Origin: Isoetes taiwanensis
Taxonomy: Eukaryota; Streptophyta; Lycopodiopsida; Isoetales; Isoetaceae
DNA length: 64,000 bases
Direction: 5' to 3'
NCBI GenBank assembly: GCA_021234155.1
Contig: JAJEKV010000008.1
Span: 22,001,988 to 22,065,987, forward strand
Shown: positions 24,871 through 35,182 of the stretch, in pieces
Layout of the letters: the number at the start of each line of letters is the position of its first letter
How positions within the stretch are numbered: the stretch's first letter is position 1
The notes under the pieces: model-generated
Database searches by the model: none
Told to the model about the DNA's origin: nothing
The model's input: only the letters and a program-made list of their open reading frames with translations
Made by a program: the position numbers and the translations under genes

Positions 24871-25984
24871 AGGGTAAGTGCACGTAACCTCTACATTTTA
24901 CACACCACATATTAGTGCGCTCTTTACTGACTTGTGGTCTATTCTCCAAACTTTTAACCCAATTTAATTGAAGTTCATTCATTTGCTTTGTTAGACTATC
25001 AACCAAAACTTCTTTTATTAATTTGGAATCCAAGCTTTCATTCATAGATGTATTGACCATTGGCATACTTACCTGAGGTCCAAGCGTTTGCTTACTATAA
25101 TCAATAGTTCCAACTGTAGGCACCACAATTGGTACAACAGCACCTATACTGTGTCACCAACCCATTTCCATAATGTTAGAATTTAACATAATTCCAAATG
25201 TACCGCCTAACACAGATGGCAAAGTATATCCTGGGTTAGATTGACGATTAGCATTTATTTTAGCTTGTTCCCAGCTTGAAGCAATATGAATTGCAGCATC
25301 CAAGATGGCTGGAGTTTGGCCCCTGGTGAAGAATCCTATATCTGCAGGCAGCCCATTAGTAAAAAATCTTACTTGATCTTCTGGGGAAGGCGCTGGTTCT
25401 TTCTTCGCAATCAACCTGCATAATCTAATTATGTAACTCTGAAGACTCTCACCTGGTAAGAGCCTAATCTAATTCAGTTCATCAGTTACACGCTGCGCAA
25501 ATCCCACAGGCCTAAATGCTTTTAAGAAACCCCTCTATAATTCATCCCACGTAGTAAAAGGGTTAGCAGCCCTAGCTATTTTATACCACTCTACAACCCC
25601 ATCTTGTAAGGTAGCCGGAAAAAGTCTTCATCTTTCAGCACTTCCATCTCCTTGATTAGCTTCACTAATGGTCAATAATGCTTGAATATGAGAATCTGCG
25701 TCTACATTTCCTAAGGCCGAGAAGGTTGGATATTTCATCTTAGAGGTTTTAAGAGCCATGGCTACGCTAGATCCTCTAGCGGGCAAGAATAGCTCTTCGT
25801 CACTTTCTTCTTCAGTCTCTTCTTCAGCAGATCCTACAGGACTAGAGGGTATTTTCCCTAAAATAGAAGATCTAGCAGAAATTTCCTCTAAATCTCTCCT
25901 CTTCTTATCCCTTTTTTCCTGCCTAGCTTGCCTTTCTAAAATACTTTTTCTCTTTGTATCTTCCTCAAAATCTCTATAATTCAT
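24836..25984 (-). pseudogene. Ty3/gypsy gag
   Basis: The likely start is the ATG at 25,984. The first about 118 residues are basic then acidic (RQEKRDKKRRDLEE, later EEETEEESDEE). The capsid-like region follows, readable through stops as QDGVVEWYK and LPGESLQSYIIRLC, then RFFTNGLPADIG (25,330) as in retrotransposon gag proteins. A further Cys cluster (WCVKCRGYVHLPC) lies near 24,900. Stops at about 25,530, 25,470 and 25,150 break it. The LTR candidate begins 86 bp upstream of the start, a normal leader length. Confidence 0.75.
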
Positions 25985-26039
25985 ACAATTACCTCATTCA
26001 TAAATTTACTTAAACAGTTTATCATGCAACTACGATTAC

Positions 26040-26066
26040 CTCAAATTCTCGGAATGCCCCCCAAAA
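26040..26066 (-). other. Candidate primer-binding site
   Basis: Read on the minus strand just inside the LTR end, TGGGGGGCATTCCGAGAA has the TGG start of a PBS complementary to a tRNA CCA end. It continues with GAATTTGAGG, resembling the complement of a T-arm. The matching tRNA could not be identified by eye. Confidence 0.35.
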
Positions 26067-26070
26067 ATTA

Positions 26071-27677
26071 TGTGAGCTAATAAAGCCCAAGCCCAGACCA
26101 AGGCAATGCAGCGCATGAGTTATCACACAAAATCATAATCATCTCACTAAAGGTTAGAATATAGTACCTCTAAAGCTTCTTGACAATCAACAATCACAAC
26201 TACGCTAAACTCTGTCTAAACTCTGTCTAACGCAGCACTATGATGCAAGAAAGAGATAAGTCTCAAATTTAACATTCAGAATATGATTGCAGTTACAACC
26301 CAGACATATCTTATTGCCATTCACAATTGCATTTTTTTTATCCTTAGAACAACACTGGACTATATTATCTGAATTCTATTCTGTCTAGAATACCTTCCTG
26401 TGGACGTCTTTGGATGGCTTCTCTCTGGCTACTGATATTCCTGAATCTTGCAACCACAAAGGAAGCAACAAACTTGCCGGAAGAATCTGCCTTCAAGCAA
26501 TCTCGGCTCCAGAAGATCCAGTATCCACCACGGCAAACAATCGACTTGCCAGAGCCCAGTTTCTATTTTCGATCCAAGAACTCTTGGCTCCAGAGGTGCG
26601 CTCTAGGTTATGCATTGGATTTCCAGACTCAGATCCCAGTTCTGGCAGCATGCCCTAAAATGCTAACCCGTTCTAATCCTTCTTCCATTTCTTTTTTTAA
26701 CACATTACTTAACACAATCTCCATCCTTAACATAAAATAAATTTACATCAAGATAATCTTCTCGATGGACACTTGCAGTAGCACACTCTGGCCATGAGGT
26801 TCAACCAACAAGCGTGACTTTTCATTCCATCAATTTCATATTTATACAATTTAAGTTCGATCTTGACCGTCGGTCAAAATAATCTAAACCATCCAAATAT
26901 CATAATATATAACTTGGCATAGTTTTCATGTCAATTTTCTCTAAGGTCCCAATTTTATAACGATCCACAATGGTCTTCTACTAGCTCGCAATTTTCCCAT
27001 AGAAGAAAAATACACAAATTCTCTAAAATCTTCATTTTCGCCCAAATTTGGCATCAAAAACTTGAATATCATAGCCAAATGCCTAAATTTCTTCGTTAAC
27101 GCTGCTTTTTGGCATCGTTCTCCACTTCACATTATTCTCCCTCCGATGAATTCGACGTCACGGCAAATAGAACTCCTCTCCTTCGTCGTAATACAACCAC
27201 TATGAAGGAGTCTTCTCAGCTACCAAATCCTTATCGCTCACCGCTCATGAGTAACCTATCAAGAAAAATCCCATTAATCCACAACCTACTAAAGTACTCT
27301 TCAATTAATAGGCATTACAAGAACAAATATCTACTCTACCCTTCAAATGCCTCCATTCATTTTGCAAGGTCACAATTAAATATTTATTATGTTTAAATTA
27401 CATCTTCAATAATGAGTCTTAGCAAAATGGCTAATATGCGCGGACTTTCTTTGGTTAGCCTTTGTTCACTTCCAGAATGAGAAATACTCTATCACCATCC
27501 ATGGATACTTAGTCCACACTATTTACCCAACACCACATCCATGGCCATATTACTTTCTTTAAAGTCATTCATTCCTTGTATTCCAAAAGGAGTGGTCCAC
27601 CTAGAAGATCCGTATGGGATATAGGCCCTTAAAGCTTAACTACAATGTTCCTCAAGCGTGGTTTCACTCTGGGTACA
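26071..27677 (-). repeat. Candidate 5' LTR of the minus-strand gypsy element
   Basis: Read on the minus strand the interval starts TGTACCCAG at 27,677 and ends TTAGCTCACA at 26,071, that is TG...CA, with the PBS candidate and gag immediately inside. Its first about 590 bp recur directly at 14,730-15,325, which is expected if the other LTR is partly preserved there. A full second LTR and a target duplication are not visible, so limits are provisional. Short open frames inside (26,410-26,740 and 27,109-27,396) have no known domain. Confidence 0.5.
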
Positions 27678-27744
27678 AAGCAATGAAGGCCACCTCTCGA
27701 CTTCAATTCAACAATGGAGCTAATTGCACAATTTCACATGTATT
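27678..27744 (+). other. Exon-like block next to the LTR
   Basis: An open frame reads AMKATSRLQFNNGANCTISHV and ends at a strong donor, GTAAGT at 27,745. It begins exactly at the LTR edge, as if the LTR interrupted an exon. Evidence is only the splice site and residue use; it may belong with the exons at 28,252-28,526. Confidence 0.22.
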
Positions 27745-28251
27745 GTAAGTGTTTTTGGAATCAACAATTGTGAGAGTTGTTTCACTAACGTAAAAAGTTG
27801 ACTGCTTCCTAACTCTCAGCATGCCATGTTTCTCAAGAGGAGTTTGTATGCTCATCTGTCAATATACGCAAGTAGTGATATGAGTCATTACGCTTTGTGG
27901 AGTCCATGCCCATAATTGAAAAGCCATTAAAGACAAAAAATAATAAAATTTATTCTTCGAGGACTTTTATTTAGCTCAAATTATCATTACTATTTTTACG
28001 TAACATGGCATTCAACCACTTACATAACATAATAATATCCAGGGGATGTAACAAACTTTCCATCATAATATAGTTATCGTACAATGTGGGACTTGGTAGA
28101 AGAAGAGTTATACAAGCAAAGATACTTGAAACCAAATTTTATAGATACGAAGGATACAAATGTTTTGCCCAAATTACACATTATCAATTGCATGAATCTC
28201 ACATTATCCTGAGTGAATATCATTGTGTTGACCAATAAATTGTGCTTTTAG
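27745..28251. other. Spacer or intron
   Basis: AT-rich sequence with no coding signature, compatible with an intron between the flanking exon-like blocks. Confidence 0.3.
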
Positions 28252-28526
28252 GAGGCTATGCACGACCATTCTTCATCGCTGCCTGAGCTATATGGGCAAA
28301 AGGACAGTGACTGGTGTGCTATATGGGTCTCAAAAATCTACAAAGTGCAAGCTTCTATTCAATCTTCACAAAGGTATGCATCATTTCCTCTCAAATTACC
28401 TTCCTTCCTCCATTCCATTTTTGCAGATTTACTCACACTCTTGACAAACATTACAAAATTGACAACCTAATTTATTTATTAGAAGAACTCCACGCTCTTG
28501 GAGTAGATTGTATAGTACAGATATAG
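28252..28526 (+). pseudogene. Two exon-like blocks of an unknown gene, cut by LINE B
   Basis: After an acceptor (TTTTAG at 28,251), 122 bp read EAMHDHSSSLPELYGQ and SDWCAIWVSKIYKVQ. A donor GTATGC follows at 28,374, and a pyrimidine-rich acceptor TTTTTGCAG ends at 28,426. The next block continues in the matching phase with FTHTLDKHYKIDN and LIYLLEELHALGVDCIVQ. The open frame ends at 28,526, exactly where the pentanucleotide tail of LINE B begins, so the gene looks truncated by that insertion. The implied intron of 53 bp is short for a plant. I do not recognise the protein. Confidence 0.38.
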
Positions 28527-28545
28527 AATAGAATAGAATAGAATT
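28524..28545 (-). repeat. Pentanucleotide tail of LINE B
   Basis: Read on the minus strand as (TTCTA)n, about four units, at the 3' end of the LINE. Simple-repeat tails replace poly(A) in several LINE clades. Confidence 0.6.
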
Positions 28546-28989
28546 ATTGTCCCTAGTGCCCTGAGGCCCCTGGACTGATGTAGCATGGGCGAGCTCCCGA
28601 AGGGGGGTGCTACTAGCGCAACATGCTGATATGTTATAGCCCTTTCTGAGGGCTTTTCTTGGTTTCTATTAATATCGGCACCTCGCTTATAATCGACATC
28701 ATGGTCGTACGAAGATGTGTCGCCATCATCAGCTTTTAGCTGAGCTTTTATGGGCTCCAATGCCTCACCTTTTCCGGTGATTCATATTATAAGCCCTCTT
28801 TCCTTGTGTGTCTCCCTGTGCTTAGTCATCATCTCCCGGATCGCATCTACCAGATCTTTTATTGTTTGTACTCTTGCCATTAGGATATGTACTGGTTGTC
28901 CCCATCCTATACCCCTGTACTTGTTTCTGATATCTTCGTACACTATACATTCATTGAGCAGGTGGTTCTCGTCCTCTATTCTTCCTGTG

Positions 28990-29673
28990 TCACAGACTAC
29001 ATATCCGGTTCTCCCTTTCTACTTTCCTCCATCTATTTTTTTCAATTCTTAGGTCATGACTTCCCATCCTAAATCTTGCCAAGATGTCTCTCCTGGTCTT
29101 CCCTAGTAGATTGTCTCTGTACATCTGTTGCCCTATCTGTTGCTCTGGGTTGAAGGCTGCTGTAAGGCAGAGTGTCTTGGGTCCAGCATGTTTTTGCAAC
29201 CATGCTCGTGTGGCCGTGTCGGCCCAGTCTTCATTCCATTTTCCTTCGTTTACCATATCACTTAGATTCAGCCCAATCTGTCTAGTCCATACGGCTATAT
29301 CCTTTAACCATCCACTGCCCATGATGATGTGTGACTTGGCTGATTTGCTGATTGCAGTCGTTGATAGCTTTCCCGAATGGCCTCTTGCATTATCCTTTAT
29401 TAAATATCTGATGGTCCTTTCCCATGCTCTTACCTCCATTGGTTTCTGGCCTGTCTCATATACTATAGCTGTAAGTGGTGTATTTGCCCACACTTTGAAT
29501 TCCTGTCTATGCCATTGCCTAAAGATCCCTTCTTGCTTGTCCCTTTTCTTGTCTGGTAAGCCGGGTCCCCAAGCCTCAGTCCCGTATAGTTGCGTGGACG
29601 CAACCACTGCATTGAACAGGTAGCACTTGATCTCCCAATCAATTATTCTGCTCCTATTATAGAAATTTTTCAT
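28990..29673 (-). pseudogene. LINE B C-terminal region
   Basis: A 227-codon open stretch follows the reverse transcriptase after a frame break. It has CYLFNAVVASTQLYGTEAWG, the usual post-polymerase motif of this LINE group. Near its end are RFRMGSHDLR and ENRIC, the first Cys of a zinc-knuckle-like motif whose remainder lies in the next frame (CDTGRIEDENHLLNEC). A 2-bp deletion at about 28,990 creates the stop. Confidence 0.8.
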
Positions 29674-29814
29674 ATTGAAGTAGCTTGCAATGGCTGCCTG
29701 GAATCTGGTATCTGCGCCCCTGGACCATTTGCCTGTCCCATGTGCATCGTATCCTAGATATTTGCATTATGTTGATTCTTCCAATTCTGTTCCCATATAC
29801 CTAAAGGGTCTGTG

Positions 29815-30285
29815 TCAGTTCTTGGTGCCAAACGTAACTATCTTGGTTTTCGTGAGATTCACTGTCAACCCTGTTTTCTCGCAGAAGGTCTCTGGGAGCT
29901 TTAGCAACCTATGCATACCTTTGTTCTTTGTAGCCATCATGCTTAAATCATCAGCATATAACATAATAGGTACCTTGGTGTCCCCCAGTGTGGGGGCGTC
30001 CGTGTCTCCTTGCTGTTCCCCGATGAAACCCTGTAACATATCTATGTATATTCCGAATAATGTCAGGGACAGAGGGCACCCTTGTTTAACTCCTATGTCA
30101 CAATCTATCGCTTGCCCTTCTTGTTCCATTTTTGCATACACTCTCTGGTATAAGCGTGCAATTGATCCTACCATGCCTTCTGGGGTCCAAATATCTATTA
30201 ATCTCTGTAACAACTTTTCCCTTGGGACAGTGTCAAATGCCTTTCTAAAGTCCACAAAACAGCATATCACTTTCTTTCCCTGCAA
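29815..30285 (-). pseudogene. LINE B reverse transcriptase core
   Basis: An uninterrupted 156-codon segment carries the palm of a non-LTR reverse transcriptase. The first catalytic Asp is in VDFRKAFDTVP, the conserved GVKQGCPLS loop follows, and the YADD box lies in MLYADDLSMMA. KTGLTVNLTKTKIV marks the end of the palm. Upstream codons continue the domain with stops, so the whole protein is not open. Confidence 0.85.
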
Positions 30286-31545
30286 TCTGCTTTTCTCTAT
30301 TAGTATTCGGAGGGTTACCAGATAATCTATGGTTGAGTCTGGTCTGAAGCCAGCCTGTCCTTGCGCCCTCAGGTTACCTGTTTCTGCACACTATTTCAAT
30401 TTGCTGTCCAGTTCCTTCCTGAACTACTTTGCGAAGATAGAGCTCATCATTATCGTCCTATAGTTTCCGGCTCTTCCCTACTTCCCCCTTTGTGCAGGGG
30501 TATTACCCTGTTGTATGCCCATCTATCGGAAGCCCTGTGTGGACTATGCCATTGAAGATGTTGGTGATCAGTTTCCCAATTAATGTATCCACACATTTCA
30601 GTAGCTATACAGTCAAACAATAAAGGTCTGGGGCTTTGTTATTGGATATCATATGGAGTGCGACCATTACTTCCTGCAGGCTAAAACACGGTTTGTCTAT
30701 CTCCTGTATGGCGGGTATTGGCATTGGTGATGCCCCTGTCTTATATAATTTCTCAAGGTACTTCTCCCAATCGGCTCCTAAGATCTTGTGTGGCCCATTC
30801 CCTGGCTTTCTATTCCCTGCCCCCTTTACTTTAAGCGTGGGTCTAAAGACTGCTGGTAATGCTCTAAAGACTCATAAATCCATTTTGTGGATTATTGGTT
30901 CCAAGTTTGGCAAATTCTAGAAGTCTCTGCATACTTAAAATTTGACATATCATAAATTCAGTGAATGGTACCTTGCCTGGCCTAAGCAAACTGCATCCTT
31001 TATAAGTTTCACTGCATTTGACAATAGCTTTATTGCATAAATCCACAATTTATCATTGATGACCAATTGATATTATTCTTTATGATTCATTAGAGCGGAT
31101 TTGGGATCTCAAATTGGCTCATAACTTGGATTAAAGAATTCCATGTCATATTAGTTGGCAAGTAGAGGAAGGAGCAGGCTTAGTTGGAATCACATGGCGG
31201 ATTTTCATAATGGTCCTTATTTTTCGGAAATCCTACCGCGTACCAAAATAATGCCTACTTTGTCTGCCTACCGTGCACATGCCCACATGCAGCAACCATT
31301 AAATTTTGACGCCAGACTTTTCTACTGTTCATGTCGATGCCTCTATGTGCATCCTCTTTGCCTTCACTCTTCATTTGGAATCCATGTCTCCTATAGTGTC
31401 TGCATGTTTGCCTCATTTACAGAACTTTCAAGGCCAAGAAGCGGGAGATTATGAGCATCTTTCAATTAAAAAGAAAAAGGGGGAGGAGTGGGAGATTATG
31501 TCTCCAATGGAGGAGATGCTGCCATCAACGAAGTGCAACCATAAA

Positions 31546-32109
31546 GTTAAGTGACGACATTGAATAATGTCCGGACAGATTGGATAGGGAGAATAAAAGA
31601 GTTCACGTTGAATTTTACCGGTCGCAAAGTTGAAGCAAAGTTTTACATGCATATACGCCTTCGCATATGGCAAAAGATACCACAACAACTTTCCCAAAAT
31701 TGCCCTGAAATGGTAACCACGTTAACTGGATCACACAACGCGAAACCGAGTGTCAACTATTTAAATAGAAGGCCCACTTTCGCGTCATATGATCTCCTCC
31801 TCTTTTTATTATCCAATGTCAAGGATGCCGTTTCAGCCGAAAGCATTACTACTGTCCCTGTTGTCTATCATATAGACATCGGGCCAAGGTATGGATGCTG
31901 TCACCTTACGGGATATGGGCATTTGGTTTTACAGCCATGATTATAACGTAAAAATCAGGAGGCCGAGCTTGAGGCCGGTTGAATTGCCCCCTTAAGCAAA
32001 TTGTGTAAGCCACAAACTAATGAGAACAATGTAATTGCAATGAAGAAATGCCTGGCTAACGAGGTACAAGCGAGATTGTCTGAGAACAATGGTGAGAATG
32101 TCAAGTGTT
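31546..32109. other. Spacer
   Basis: Open frames here have no recognisable domain. No repeats or element ends are seen apart from the LINE B boundary at the left. Confidence 0.4.
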
Positions 32110-32520
32110 CTGGAATGTAGTATATGTGAGTAGGCTCCTCATGGGTGATACTTTAGAGTTGATAATAGGCGTGAGTAAGCTCCTCATGGGTGGTTGAGCA
32201 ATGGATGCTGAGCAACATGGGAAGTTTTTTGAACATATAGGGGTTGTACTTTGGAATTCATAATAGATGTAGTAAGCTCCCAATGGGTGATACTTTGGAA
32301 GTAGTAGTAGGTATGTTTGGAGTTGATAATAGGTGTGAGTAACCTCCCAATGGGTGATACTTTGAAATTGGCAGTAGGTGTCAGAAGCTCTCAATGTGTG
32401 ATCGTTTGGAAATGGTAGTAGATGTTGGTAGTAGGTGTATATGCAACGCGAGGCTGAATCGAGGTTGAGTAAGCTCCTAACGGATGACACTTTGGAATCG
32501 GTAGTAGGACAACATGGGTG
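32110..32520 (+). repeat. ~45-60-bp minisatellite
   Basis: The phrase GAGTAAGCTCC-AATGGGTGATACTTTGGA...GTAGTAGGTGT recurs about seven times with variable spacing and point changes, starting near 32,127. The minus-strand 158-codon frame across it is a by-product of the repeat. Confidence 0.75.
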
Positions 32521-32869
32521 GGCCCAAATCGAGGTGAGGTACGGCCGAGGCCGAGGAATAATAGCAAAGGTGTCCAAACCGAGGCGAGGCTTCGGCCGAA
32601 GGCCGGGGCCGAGTCGAGGAATGATGCAAAAGAAAAGGGCCCGCCCGTCAGGGCAGGCTCTTTTCTAGTCTTATATTATAATGTTATTCTGTAAGTAATG
32701 GATCACGCCCTAAATTGGATGGTTTGGATTCATTCAGGCGACGTGTCATCATCTTGACCTTTTATTCCAACTTACCTTTCTTTACGATTTCTTCTTTACG
32801 GCAAGAGTTGCTTGCCTGGTTAACTAGAAGCTGCTATTCAACTGTCGTGACAAACTGAAGAATCTCAAA
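32521..32869. other. Spacer before LINE A
   Basis: A CpG-rich stretch (32,530-32,660, GAGGCGAGGCTTCGGCC-like) is followed by AT-richer DNA. The 5' end of LINE A lies somewhere here but cannot be fixed. Confidence 0.35.
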
Positions 32870-34606
32870 ATGGGTCACCTTACCCACTTCGGATACAGAA
32901 TCAAATTTCAGAAATGGTCATACCAATTTAATCCTCTGCGACCATCCACGCTCATGCATACTGCTTATGTCCACCTGCATGATTTAAACCCGGTGTTCTG
33001 GGAGCCCCATTGTCTAAAAACAATCTTTTCCTCAATTGGATTGTTTATCTCAACGGAGCGCAGACCTTATAGGCCTCCCACTATTTTCATGCAATTGGAT
33101 CTTCTCAAACCTATCCCTCTCGAACTTACTTTCCAGGATATATTTGGGACTGACCAATCCCTGCTCTTAAGATGGAATGGGTTGCCCCCCTGTTTGTCCT
33201 ATCTGTAGGAAACGTTTGTATGGAGGAGAAAGTGGTACCCCTGCATTTGTTCAGCAAGCTATCACAGAGAATACTAATGCAACTGAAGAAATTTGTACTC
33301 ATAACCATCACCGCGGCAACTTGAATGGCAGTTCAAAGAGAATTCGAAGGCGACAGATCATCAGAGAGAAAATTGCCTTGGCTAGTTAGAAGAGACTCTT
33401 AAGAATCACGAGATGGGGTCCCATGTTGCTGGAGGATCTGTAAAGGTTTTAAACAAAGGTGTTACCACTAAAGGCGTCTTCTTCAATCTTTCTGCTATGG
33501 TTAAAACCTTTGATAAATATAAACCTCCAGAACACGTCCAATATGACAAAGTTACACAAAGATGACCGAGCCAGGGATGAGGTTTATTTGACTTGGCAGA
33601 CTTCTGACTCAGACCACTCTTCTACAAAGGAACCGGACTCTGTTCTTACGGATGTGGTTCACCTCACCTCAGCTGAACAGGATTCTTCTATGGGACCCGC
33701 TTAGACAATAGAAAGGGAGGAATCCAGCTCCCCCCTTCTTTGCAAAAACAGGTTCAAAGTTTTAGAGGACTGCAGATTTCCTCGAAGAAGACTTCATCGA
33801 ACTCTCGAGTCCACGGGGAAAAGGAATTTTACAGGATAAGGCTCAGGATCCACAACAGACCCAGGAAACCAGATTGTTCAATTCAGATGCCTCGACCACC
33901 CCTCCACCAGTCAATTCTACTTTCTTGGCTGACCAAATCTTTGTTGACCTCTCAGTTGACCCCACCTCTAATCACACTTCTGTCAACTTTGACGTTCCTT
34001 CATTGATCCCCTTCTCCCACCATACCCCTATCCTTGTTCTGTATGATAAATATGGCAAGTCTATAGTGGACCTTATGAGCAAAATTGTCTCTGAAGCAGT
34101 GGATGCAAATTGTCTCAAATCTAAGGCTGCTTCCCCCAATGCCAACAAACAAGATGATGAGGAGGAGGCAAGTGATCACTCCCTTATTTGTCTTAGTCCA
34201 CAGCCAGATATCCAGACAATCCAAAGGTGTGATCAAGAGGAGGAAATCCCCTCCTCCATACAAGATGGCCTTAGTTTTGATGCTGATTGTGAGTTTGTTA
34301 AATCGTCCTATCAGGATACTGAAAAACACAGTATTGAGCTTGGTCCACATGCCTTGCAACTGAATCTTGATGCTATTAATAATACCACTGAACCAAGACA
34401 CCTGGACCTAATTGTCCCCTGATTCAGAGGAGGATCTTAGTTGCAGCCCCCTGCATGACATTTCCAACATCTCCCTGAGATCTCTCAAGAAAAAAATGAA
34501 AGGTAGGGCTCCATCTAAGTCCCCTCTTAACAATGAGAATGTCCCTCATATTTACAACACTCGGAGTAAGTCCTCACCTCATGGTCTGAGGAAACTCAAT
34601 TACTAA
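32870..34606 (+). pseudogene. LINE A ORF1 (DUF4283-like, broken)
   Basis: The N-terminal part (32,870-33,208) reads VHLHDLNPVFWEPHCL and IFSSIGLFIST, the pattern of the DUF4283 domain in plant L1-type ORF1 proteins. After a frameshift near 33,180 a zinc-knuckle start appears as PPVCPICRK (about 33,185), consistent with nucleic-acid binding. Downstream a Ser/Asp-rich region is readable at 33,874-34,422 and then 34,412-34,606 in another frame (IYNTRSKSS near its end). Several frameshifts and stops are present. It lies 38 bp upstream of ORF2, as in plant L1 elements. Confidence 0.65.
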
Positions 34607-34643
34607 GTCTCTGCCCCCTCCTCTCTTCTTTCCTTTCTTGATT

Positions 34644-34840
34644 ATGAGGGTTCTAACATGGAACTTAAGAGGCATCAAAGGGCCCACTAAAAGAACGCGC
34701 TTTATTGCTTCAGTAAGAGACTTCAGAGCGGACATTATCATGATTCAAGAGCTCAGACTCCCGAAGTTTGAATCAGCTAATTTGGGGGAATGGATCAGAC
34801 CTGGTATGGCCTCTTGCTATATTCCTGCAGATGGCACCAA
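34644..34840 (+). pseudogene. LINE A ORF2, endonuclease N-terminus
   Basis: From the ATG at 34,644 the frame reads MRVLTWNLRGIKG, the first conserved Asn motif of the APE-like endonuclease of L1-type LINEs, then IIMIQELRL with the catalytic Glu. The frame is interrupted at 34,841 by the CACTA element. It resumes in the same reading frame at 58,360 once the CAA duplication is accounted for. Confidence 0.85.
34838..34840 (+). repeat. CAA target-site duplication, left
   Basis: The 3-bp CAA directly before the left terminal repeat is repeated at 58,357-58,359. Three base pairs is the duplication length of the CACTA superfamily. Confidence 0.8.
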
Positions 34841-34912
34841 CACAACAGGAGAAAGGTCATTTAGTGACGTCTCTAGCGACGTCTGGGTCACGTCTATGCG
34901 ACGTCTGATGAC
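34841..34912 (+). repeat. Left terminal inverted repeat and subterminal motifs
   Basis: CACAACAGGAGAA is followed by CATTTAGTGACGT and four GACGTC-type motifs within 50 bp. It pairs with 58,285-58,356. Confidence 0.85.
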
Positions 34913-35182
34913 ATGACACAGACGCCAGGCCGAACCCTAAAATCCCCCCGGAAGCTGCTTGCCCCGAATTTCCTCTCCCTAAGGCCCTGGGGACGGACGG
35001 GCCACCTCCCCTCTCCGGAACCGTGATTTGGCTCTGCCAATGGACTACATGACACAGACGCCAGGCCGAACCCTAAAATCCCCCCGGAAGCTGCTTGCCC
35101 CGAATTTCCTCTCCCTAAGGCCCTGGGGACGGACGGGCCACCTCCCCTCTCCGGAACCGCGATTTGGCTCTGGCAATGGACT
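34911..35182 (+). repeat. 136-bp-spaced duplication 1
   Basis: 34,911-35,046 is repeated at 35,047-35,182, in perfect tandem and with two base differences (GTG/GCG and GCC/GGC near the ends). Confidence 0.9.

Larger units (their letters stand above)
28524..31545 (-). mobile_element. LINE family B, copy 2
   Basis: A roughly 3-kb non-LTR retrotransposon on the minus strand. The 5' edge is set by the end of homology with copy 1 (GGTTGCACTTC at 31,542) and the 3' edge by the pentanucleotide tail. Reverse transcriptase motifs run from SNNKAPD (about 30,640) through CCFVDFRKAFD (30,265) and VKQGCPLS (30,085) to MLYADDLSMM (29,955). The C-terminal region at 29,673-28,990 includes LYGTEAWGP. A terminal zinc-knuckle-like C-x2-C...H-x4-C cluster lies at about 28,990-28,930 after a 2-bp frameshift. 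An endonuclease domain is not recognisable in the first 600 bp, so it may be 5' truncated or replaced. Confidence 0.85.

Noticed and set aside
29084-29623. 179-codon plus-strand open frame, and the 211-codon plus frame at 29,690-30,325
   Set aside because: They are antisense to the LINE B reverse transcriptase and C-terminal region, which carry recognisable motifs on the minus strand.
32110-32577. 158-codon minus-strand open frame
   Set aside because: It crosses a minisatellite and its repeated residues follow the repeat unit.
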